Shown: piece after piece, positions 7,380 to 13,416 of the stretch
Layout of the letters: every line of letters begins with the position of its first letter
How positions within the stretch are numbered: the stretch's first letter is position 1
From: Planctomycetaceae bacterium UBA6172
GTDB taxonomy: Bacteria > Planctomycetota > Planctomycetia > Pirellulales > Pirellulaceae
Assembly: GCA_002422955.1 (NCBI GenBank)
Contig: DITY01000041.1
Span: 1 to 18,223 of the forward strand
Length of the DNA stretch: 18,223 bases
Direction: 5' to 3'
Program-made: the position numbers and the translations under genes
Notes under the pieces: generated by a model
Database searches by the model: none
Told to the model about the DNA's origin: nothing
The model's input: the letters and a program-made list of their open reading frames with translations, nothing else

Positions 7380-7416
7380 GTTAACCGCGGTTCAACCCGT
7401 GTGAACCGCGGTTAAC
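7380..7416 (+). terminator. Conserved perfect 15-bp stem hairpin downstream of PEP-CTERM gene B
   Basis: GTTAACCGCGGTTCA, loop ACCCGTG, TGAACCGCGGTTAAC: a perfect 15-bp stem starting 94 nt after the stop codon, matching the structure at 5031-5067. No T-run follows. Likely the 3' end or stabilising structure of the transcript. Confidence 0.5.
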
Positions 7417-7741
7417 GCCAAATCGGCTGTTGCCAGTTAACGCCGGCCAGGGAATCCATTTCGCCGGTTGTCCTGCTCCATCTCCCTTGGCGTCCTGGCT
7501 GATTACCCTGGCCCGCGCTCAAAGACGTCGTTCGCTTGCTACACTCCAGACACAGGCGGGCAGCGGTTTATTGGCGATCGCTCGGTGGTGATATTGAGCC
7601 AGCGTGACAGGGAGATGAGGTGGTAGCGAGTACCGATCGCCAGTATATTTTCATCGCCCTGGGCCCCACTTGGGATGGTTTTCCCAAGGGCAAGGTTTCG
7701 CAAAAAATACCCGGGCCAACGACGCGATCACCAGTAGCAGG

Positions 7742-7930
7742 TCAAGCCAACGCATGCAGCGCTCGCAGGGTGAGTGCTTCGGCACCTTGCGCGGCGAACG
7801 CGGAAGCTTTGGTTTCGATCTTTTCCCGCGTTTCCTCTTGTTCTTCGATCTGGGGTGCCTTCGACATCCAGAACACGACGCTGATCGTAGTTACGATGAG
7901 AGCCGCGACGATTAGAAGAACTGCGAACAT
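7742..7930 (-). CDS. Small single-pass membrane protein, 62 residues, unknown function
   Basis: ATG at 7930 (minus strand) is preceded by AGGA (7941-7944) with a 10-nt gap. The protein starts MFAVLLIVAALIVTTISVVF, a clean membrane segment, followed by a charged, Glu/Lys-rich stretch (EEQEETREKIETKASAFAAQ) likely to be helical and to lie in the cytoplasm or periplasm. The order helix then charged tail and the usable ribosome-binding site favour a real gene over chance. I do not recognise the family. It stands alone, opposite in strand to the PEP-CTERM cassette, with the tandem-repeat arrays upstream of it. A longer + strand frame overlaps it but has unlikely composition. Confidence 0.5.
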   Translation of the reverse strand: MFAVLLIVAALIVTTISVVFWMSKAPQIEEQEETREKIETKASAFAAQGAEALTLRALHALA

Positions 7931-8233
7931 GGTGATTCGTTCCTATTTTGGGTGCTCAACTGAACGGATGCAGTCTGGCCGGTCGCGCGGCACCCGGCCC
8001 TGTCGTTTCAGGAGGGCAATGGGAATCGGCATTGGCTTAAAACGGCGTCCGTGTCTCGACGCGAGCTTGTGGGCTAGCTGCCACCCCCCCGCCAGCAACG
8101 GACAACAATCTTTATTCTAACACAAACACCCGTCCGCTGAAACGGATTTCGGCGCTCGCCGGTTCCCGTCGGTTGCGAGGCTTGCTGAGGGTCGCTTAGC
8201 GAATCGCTGCCACGGGACGGTCTTTTTCCCCAG

Positions 8234-8307
8234 CGGCCTGTCACAGCGGCCTGTCACAACGGCCTGTCACAACGGCCTGTCACAACGGCCTGTCACAGCG
8301 GCCTCTC
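8234..8307. repeat. 13-bp tandem repeat, about 5.7 copies
   Basis: Five full units of CGGCCTGTCACAR (8234-8246, 8247-8259, 8260-8272, 8273-8285, 8286-8298), with R = G, A, A, A, G, followed by a partial sixth unit CGGCCTCTC. A 13-bp unit shifts frame each time, so the array is not coding. Confidence 0.92.
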
Positions 8308-8505
8308 CCGAACGCTTCGAGCGCCGGAGCGAACGGCGCATGCGGAGAGCCGGGTGGGCGATCGTCGAAACGACCTTGGAGTGCCCGTCAAAGTGGGTCC
8401 AAGGGCGAGTGGTTTGGGACAGCAAATTTTTAGGGTAGCGGAACTCGCCGAGAGTTTCGGTCGCAACCTGACTTTAAGGTGTGACAAAGCAGTAGCTTCT
8501 ACGAC

Positions 8506-8546
8506 GGCACTCTAAGCCGGCACTCTCTAAGCCGGCACTCTAGGCC
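8506..8546. repeat. Imperfect 13-15-bp tandem repeat, 3 copies
   Basis: GGCACTCTAAGCC (8506-8518), GGCACTCTCTAAGCC (8519-8533) and GGCACTCTAGGCC (8534-8546). The middle copy has a CT duplication, typical of replication slippage. Confidence 0.85.
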
Positions 8547-8675
8547 GGTTCCACGTCGGTTCCCCCGTCACAACATCCGGAGGGCGGTGATTGCACGTGC
8601 GGGCTGGTGGCAACACGATTGCCGGAAAGCGGAGGCGGAATCGCACCAGCCCACGGTGAACGCCGGCTGAGGAGT

Positions 8676-8720
8676 GTCCCGTGACGGTTGGTCCCGTGAC
8701 GGTTGGTCCCGTGACGGTTG
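8676..8720. repeat. 15-bp tandem repeat, 3 exact copies
   Basis: Three identical units of GTCCCGTGACGGTTG (8676-8690, 8691-8705, 8706-8720), 45 nt downstream of the stop codon of the minus-strand NarL-type regulator. The array may lie in its 3' untranslated region. Confidence 0.92.
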
Positions 8721-8765
8721 GTGGAACGGCGAAGCAATCCCGCAGGGCGGGCGGTGTCGCATCCG

Positions 8766-9443
8766 CTAACCGTTTTCCAAGACCCACTGCGCCGCCTCGC
8801 GAGTCAGCGAGGCCATGTCGTCGAGCTCGAGCTTCTCTTTGATGCGGGCGCGGTAGGTTTCGACCGTCTTGGGGCTGAGGTTCATCGCCTTGGCGATTTC
8901 TTTGGTCGGCATGCCGCGTCCGATCAGGCGGAAGGTTTCGAGTTCTCGGTCGGACAGCGATTCGACGGGCGATACGGCCACCGATGCCTTGCCCGCGATC
9001 ACTCGGTGCAGCATCCTGGCGGAGAGTTCCTTGCTGAGGAACAATTCGCCGGCGAATATCGTGCGGATCGCACCGACGATCGTGTCGGTGACGTGCTGCT
9101 TGTTGATGTAGCCCATCGCACCGGCTTGCAGGGCCCGTTCGGCGTACAGCGATTCTTCGTACATCGACCAAACGAGCATTCGGACTCTCGGAAACCGTTC
9201 CTTGACGGCTTTCACCAGATCGATGCCGCTGCTGGCTTTCAGAGAAATGTCGATCACGGCGACATCCGGTCGAGTCGCATCGATCACCGCGAGCGCCTCT
9301 TCGATGTCGGACGCTTGGCCGACGACTTCCAGGTCGGGTTCCAAGGCGACCCGAGTAACCAGTCCGTCGCGCGTCGAGGGATGGTCGTCAACAATGACAA
9401 TTCGCTTGACCGCTAATCTCATTTTGGCATATCCGGGGGCCAT
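8766..9443 (-). CDS. NarL/FixJ-family response regulator (REC-LuxR HTH)
   Basis: A 225-residue two-domain transcription regulator. The receiver domain starts at KRIVIVDDHP (acidic pair D19/D20), with the phosphoacceptor Asp in VAVIDIS (~D65), the switch Ser in LVWSMYEES (~S93) and Lys in GYINKQ (~K115). The LuxR-type helix-turn-helix covers ~162-205, with LSDRELETFRLIGRGMPTKE and AKAMNLSPKTVETYRARIKE. The start is set at ATG 9443 because GGAGAAGG (9450-9457) sits 6 nt upstream; ATG 9422 (MRLAVKRIV) is the alternative, and an upstream frame to 9494 lacks support. Such regulators are normally phosphorylated by HisKA_3 kinases and bind DNA as dimers. The only such kinase here is at 13417-15429, about 4 kb away on the same strand, and is a plausible partner. 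Target genes are unknown. Confidence 0.92.
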   Translation of the reverse strand: MAPGYAKMRLAVKRIVIVDDHPSTRDGLVTRVALEPDLEVVGQASDIEEALAVIDATRPDVAVIDISLKASSGIDLVKAVKERFPRVRMLVWSMYEESLYAERALQAGAMGYINKQHVTDTIVGAIRTIFAGELFLSKELSARMLHRVIAGKASVAVSPVESLSDRELETFRLIGRGMPTKEIAKAMNLSPKTVETYRARIKEKLELDDMASLTREAAQWVLENG

Positions 9444-9998
9444 GTGACACCTTCTCCAGGAAGCGAACGTGCAATTCCCATACCGCTCACACACCGAGAC
9501 CTGTCGGGCGGCTCACGGGATTGGGTAGAACCAATAACATAGCAGGTTCGGCGGTCGAAATTGCTACGGTCTCGCAGCGGCCCCAACCGACTGCAAGGCA
9601 GGAGCGTTCCCCACGCTCGCGGTGGTGGATTCCGCCAACGGCCGATCAGAAATCTCCCGGCAAGAGCTGGGCATCGCAGGCGGATTTCCCGCAAAACCGC
9701 CATCTCCACGCCGCAGCTGTCGCTTTCCGCCGCACGCCGCTGGGTTGGCCAGGCTCATCCATGGGCTGTTAGCTCGCCACACCCACACCGCAGCACGACG
9801 ACCGCCTGCTCGACAAGCCAGCGGCGTCGGTGCTTCCCGTTGCCATCGCCTACCGCAGGTCACTGGCCAAGTTTTTCTTGCCAGGAATTTCCCCACAGAT
9901 GTGCGAGCGGTTGTGCGATAACGCCCGCATGCTCACACCGATTCCACTGATGGAGACACGAGCCGCTCACGTTCCACAACCTAAGTCGAGGGCAGAAG
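9444..9998. other. Divergent intergenic region, 555 bp
   Basis: This is the shared upstream region of the minus-strand NarL-type regulator and the plus-strand REC-kinase, so both promoters should lie here. Overlapping frames on both strands are short of motifs and look like chance. I could not identify convincing promoter boxes. Confidence 0.4.
9450..9457 (-). promoter_or_regulatory. Ribosome-binding site deciding the NarL-type regulator start
   Basis: GGAGAAGG on the minus strand, 6 nt before ATG 9443. It is the best ribosome-binding site among the candidate starts (9494, 9443, 9422). Confidence 0.6.
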
Positions 9999-11165
9999 AT
10001 GGCGAACAGAGTCTTGATCATTGGGAATGACGCCGACATGCGGGAAGGCCTGTGCGCCATCCTGCAAAGCCATGGGTATCAGCACGACTTCGCCCTCACG
10101 GCCGTGGAGGCGATCGAGCGTCTGCACCAACAGTCCTACGATCTGATCATCATCGACTGGAACTTTCCGGAGACGACCGCCGGCGCGTTGCTATCGCGAC
10201 TGCGTCCGCTTGCGCCGGAGGCTTCGATCCTGATTGCGACCGATTCCTCCGACATGCGACAAGCGATTTCGGCGATGCAGTACGGGGCGAGCGACTACAT
10301 CCTCAAGCCGCTGTGTCCCGAGTTGTTGCTCAACAGTCTGCAGCGTGCGCGAAAGCTGCAGACGGCGCAGCAACGGGCGATTCAATCCGAGCGTCTGGCG
10401 TCGGTCGGAACCTCCGTCGCCGCCGTGGCCCACGAGAGTCGTAACGCGCTGCAACGGATCCGTGCCCGGGTCGATTTGATCCGCCTGATGCATGTCTCCG
10501 AAGCGGAGTTGCTGGAGGACTTGTCAGCGATCGAGGAGGCCACCGCGCAGCTGCAATTGCAATTCGAGGAACTGCGTCAATTCAGCAAGCCGATGGTGCT
10601 GAAGAAATCGGCCTGCGGGTTGCGGGACTTGGCGTACCGGGCGTGGCACAGCATCCGCTCCGTCTGCGTTACCCCGGGCGCGCAACTGTTTCTACCCAAT
10701 CATGACATCCAATGCATGATCGACCCCGTCCGCATCGAACAGGTGATGCGAAACCTGTTCGAAAACGCGATCGCGGCGGGCGGAGGTGAGACGCGAATCG
10801 AAGTCGAGTGGACGGTTCGCGAACGAGATGACGCAGCGACGCTTGTCATTACGGTCCGAGACCACGGCAGCGGCTTTACCGCAGAGCAGCGTGCCTTGGC
10901 GTTCGAACCCTTCTTCACCACCAAAGGCCACGGTACCGGCCTGGGCTTGCCGATCTGCCGTCGGATCGTGGAGGCCCATGGTGGCTCGATCGAGATCGAA
11001 GCCCCTGACGGCAGCGGTGGAGCGGCAATCACGCTGCTCCTGCCCTGTGCCTGTCGCATCGGGGGTTGTCGTACCGAGGCGTACCTTCATGGGGCCTGCC
11101 TCAGTGGGGCCTGCCATGACGGCGTGGCGCACGCGGTTCAGCCAATCGCCATTACGAGCCGTTGA
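9999..11165 (+). CDS. Response regulator-histidine kinase hybrid (REC-HisKA-HATPase)
   Basis: A 388-residue soluble protein; ATG 9999 has GAGGG about 6 nt upstream. An N-terminal receiver domain (1-~118) has phosphoacceptor Asp53 (LIIIDWNFPE), Thr81 and Lys103 (ILKP). It is followed by a dimerisation helix with H-box SVAAVAHESRNALQ (His145), then the ATPase with N-box NLFENAIAAG (~N256), DHGSGF (~288-293), FEPFFTTKG and GTGLGLPICRRIVEAHGGSI. It has no membrane segment or sensor domain, so input presumably arrives by phosphorylation of the receiver or by partner binding. This kinase type (NtrB-like ATPase) commonly pairs with NtrC-class activators. The convergent gene at 11152-12567 is exactly that, and the two reading frames overlap by 14 bp at their 3' ends. 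After the ATPase, residues 350-388 form an unusual Cys/His-rich tail. Confidence 0.92.
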   Translation: MANRVLIIGNDADMREGLCAILQSHGYQHDFALTAVEAIERLHQQSYDLIIIDWNFPETTAGALLSRLRPLAPEASILIATDSSDMRQAISAMQYGASDYILKPLCPELLLNSLQRARKLQTAQQRAIQSERLASVGTSVAAVAHESRNALQRIRARVDLIRLMHVSEAELLEDLSAIEEATAQLQLQFEELRQFSKPMVLKKSACGLRDLAYRAWHSIRSVCVTPGAQLFLPNHDIQCMIDPVRIEQVMRNLFENAIAAGGGETRIEVEWTVRERDDAATLVITVRDHGSGFTAEQRALAFEPFFTTKGHGTGLGLPICRRIVEAHGGSIEIEAPDGSGGAAITLLLPCACRIGGCRTEAYLHGACLSGACHDGVAHAVQPIAITSR

Positions 11166-12567
11166 CCGTCGCGACGGTCGGTCCATCAAACCGCTCCAAC
11201 AGCCGATACAACTTGCGGCGATGAATCCCCAGCCTTCTCGCGGCGGCGGCTTTATTGCCGCCTTCCATGGCTAGGACTTCCAGCACATGGACGCGGGCGA
11301 GGTCGTCGAGTTTCAGTACCGGCTCACCGGCCGTCGCTTTGCCGAGCGGCTCGTGATTCGAATCGCCTTGCGCGGGGAGGGGCCCGGGGGAGGTGTTCTC
11401 AGGCAGTCCCCCTTTTGCGATCTCATCAGGCAGATCATCGAGCGTGATCTCCTCCTGCTCGGCCAGGACGGTGGCCCGTTGCAGCACGTTCATCAGTTGT
11501 CGCACGTTGCCAGGCCAGGCGTAGTCATTCATCACTTGGCGTGCCGCCGTGTCCATCGTCCAGGGAGCGGGCAGGAAGTGGTCGATGAGGCAATCCACAT
11601 CGCCAGGCCGATCTCGCAATCGGGGCAGGTCGATCGTCAAGACGCTGATGCGGTAGTACAAATCTTCGCGGAAGCGCCCCTTGGCGACCTCTTGCCGCAA
11701 GTCGCGATTGGTCGCAGCGATCAGTCGCACTTGGACTCGACGTTCTTGGTGACAGCCGACGCGGCGCAGCGAGCCGTCCTCGAGCACTCGCAACAACTTC
11801 GGCTGCAGCGTTAACGGCATTTCGCCGATTTCGTCGATGAACAGCGTGCCGCCGTCGGCGATCTCGAACAACCCGAGCTTTTCCTCCGTCGCCCCGGTGA
11901 ACGCTCCCCGTTGGTGGCCGAACAACTCACTCTCGACCAACGGCTCGGGCAACGCCGCGCAGTTGATCGTCACGAAGGCCTGGTCGCGCAGCGGACCGGA
12001 CTCTTGAATCAATTTGGCCACGACCTCTTTGCCCGTGCCGCTGTCGCCTTGGATCAAGACGGGGTTATCGGTGGGCGCGAACTTCTGGATCGTCCGCAGC
12101 GTGTTTTTGATCGCCGTCGAATTGCCGACCAACCTCGGCTTGCGGCGCGACCGCGAAATCACGGCCTTGAGTTGTCGGTTTTCCCGGCGAAGCCGACGGC
12201 GCTCGTGTGCCAGCAGGATGTGATGTTCCAAATCGCTGAGCGCACAGGGCTTGTTAAGATAATCGCAGGCCCCCAGCTTCATCGCCTCGACGGCGGACGC
12301 CACGGTGTTCTCACCCGTCAGCATCAAGACTTCGACATCGCTCTCGGCATCACGAATCCGCTGCAACAATTCCAGCCCCGACATCCCGGGCATGTTGATG
12401 TCCATCACCGCGACATCGAACTCGGATTGCTCGAGCTTGGAGATGGCCTCGGCACCCGAAGCGGCCTCCGCGACGTCGTAACCTTTGTGGCGCATCCACC
12501 TCGCGCAGGCCTGCCGAAAGTCAGCCTCGTCGTCGACCAACAATAATCCCAGCGGTTTGCCGCTCAT
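11152..12567 (-). CDS. NtrC-class sigma-54-dependent response regulator (REC-AAA+-Fis HTH)
   Basis: A 471-residue activator with all hallmark elements: a receiver domain with acidic VDDE (11-14), phosphoacceptor Asp56 (VAVMDINMP), Thr84 and Lys106; an AAA+ domain with Walker A GDSGTGKE (174-181), the sigma-54-contacting loop GAFTGA (221-226), Walker B TLFIDE (241-246) and WPGNVRQL (~351-358); and a C-terminal Fis-type helix-turn-helix GGNKAAAARRLGIHRRKLYR (436-455). Such proteins form hexamers on phosphorylation and use ATP to open RNA polymerase-sigma-54 complexes. The start is ATG 12567; an upstream GGGA sits 11-12 nt away. It overlaps the convergent REC-kinase gene by 14 bp. A dyad 38 bp upstream may be its own operator. 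Its targets are unknown; no clear sigma-54 promoter was found in the window. Confidence 0.95.
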   Translation of the reverse strand: MSGKPLGLLLVDDEADFRQACARWMRHKGYDVAEAASGAEAISKLEQSEFDVAVMDINMPGMSGLELLQRIRDAESDVEVLMLTGENTVASAVEAMKLGACDYLNKPCALSDLEHHILLAHERRRLRRENRQLKAVISRSRRKPRLVGNSTAIKNTLRTIQKFAPTDNPVLIQGDSGTGKEVVAKLIQESGPLRDQAFVTINCAALPEPLVESELFGHQRGAFTGATEEKLGLFEIADGGTLFIDEIGEMPLTLQPKLLRVLEDGSLRRVGCHQERRVQVRLIAATNRDLRQEVAKGRFREDLYYRISVLTIDLPRLRDRPGDVDCLIDHFLPAPWTMDTAARQVMNDYAWPGNVRQLMNVLQRATVLAEQEEITLDDLPDEIAKGGLPENTSPGPLPAQGDSNHEPLGKATAGEPVLKLDDLARVHVLEVLAMEGGNKAAAARRLGIHRRKLYRLLERFDGPTVATVNGS

Positions 12568-13416
12568 AGTTAAAAAGTCCCGCAGGCGGTAGTTCTCAAG
12601 ACTTTCGCCTTATCCTAACCCTAAGGCGGCAGCCAACGCACGATAAGTTTTTCGCGCTGAACGCGCAGTCCCCAGCTCACTCGGACCTTGCATGGCCTCT
12701 CGATGAGTCGACGCCACCGTTGATGATAATCTCCTCCACCGAGAGCCGACCGCAACCACACATCGAGCGTGCCGATCGGCAGTCTGGCCGCTCCTCAGCC
12801 AGCTCGGCGGGGAACTCCGAGCGACCGAGTTTCAAGACGGCTGCGGATTGATGATCAACGTCCACCCGATGAGCCGCCCCTGCTGGCACCGGAGGAACCG
12901 TTTTGACGCCTGGGCCGGCCCCGAAGCAGACCGGTCGGGTAGGTAGCAGCATATTTCATACCGAAGCCGAGCGGATCCCCTGCGATTGGCCCGGCGATTG
13001 AGGTTTCGTCGGGAAAACCGTCGCGAATTTCCGCGTCCCATCCGTCCAGCCGAGATTGTCATGCTTCCCGCCCTTGGTCCTCCTTCGCACGCGATTCCCC
13101 GTGAGTCGGCGCGGCATGTGCCAGCGCGCCATTTCCGCACAGCTGTGCGATTATTGCTCGCCCTGTCGCTTGGTGCGACTTTCGTGTGCCTGTTCCGGTT
13201 TCCCCCAGGCGATGTACCTGGCGCGATCCCGATTCCCGTTTTGTCTGCGGTCTTGGCGGTCACCAACCCGTGCGAAGTGAGCTCGCGTGTTACCGACCTG
13301 CCCGCTTGAGAACGGCGTCGACCGCAACGAGGAGATGCGGTCTGAGGGCCTGAGAGTGGAAGAGTCGGCAGGGCACGCGGGAAGGCCAGGGATTGCCAAT
13401 TGGCGACGCTGCCGGC
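12568..13416. other. Intergenic region, 849 bp, no gene recognised
   Basis: This lies between the NtrC-type gene and the HisKA_3 kinase gene, both on the minus strand. A + strand frame (12986-13309) contains one hydrophobic patch but no motif or ribosome-binding site, so I do not call it. The part next to 12568 holds the NtrC-type gene leader and the dyad at 12606-12628. A small palindrome, GCCAATTGGC (13395-13404), follows the kinase stop. Confidence 0.4.
12606..12628 (-). promoter_or_regulatory. Dyad upstream of the NtrC-type regulator gene
   Basis: CGCCTTA, 9-nt spacer, TAAGGCG: a perfect 7-bp inverted repeat 38 bp before the ATG. The 16-bp centre-to-centre arm spacing fits binding by a dimeric helix-turn-helix protein on one DNA face, so autoregulation is possible; a leader hairpin is the alternative. 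Confidence 0.4.

Larger units (their letters stand above)
6322..7643 (+). repeat. Direct duplication, copy B (PEP-CTERM cassette)
   Basis: Counterpart of 3960-5293, in the same orientation. It starts with AGGGAA and GATCCGAAAAGTTG (6334-6347) and ends with CGATCGCCAG (7634-7643). The sequences differ completely outside these limits. The spacer between the two copies is 1,028 bp and contains the IS1380 remnant. Confidence 0.9.
7931..8765. other. Intergenic region, 835 bp, carrying three tandem-repeat arrays
   Basis: Between the small membrane protein gene and the NarL-type regulator there is no convincing gene. The promoter of the small gene should lie in the first ~150 bp. From 8234 to 8720 there are three unrelated short tandem arrays, listed separately. 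Confidence 0.4.

Noticed and set aside
8234..8307. Possible CRISPR array
   Set aside because: The 13-bp units are directly adjacent with no spacers, and no cas genes are present. It is a simple tandem repeat.
9864..9881. Possible sigma-54 promoter (TGGCC...CTTGC) upstream of the REC-kinase
   Set aside because: The GG and GC elements are three bases too far apart for a -24/-12 promoter.
11152..12567. Assigning the NtrC-type protein as PrsR, the known PEP-CTERM regulon activator
   Set aside because: The receiver sequence does not resemble the PEP-CTERM-box regulator pattern I recall, its neighbour is a REC-kinase rather than the GAF-containing PrsK, and no sigma-54 promoter was found before the PEP-CTERM genes.
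12986..13309. A 107-codon + strand frame with a hydrophobic patch
   Set aside because: It has no ribosome-binding site or motif, an overlapping frame of similar length, and Arg/Pro-rich composition typical of noncoding GC-rich DNA.
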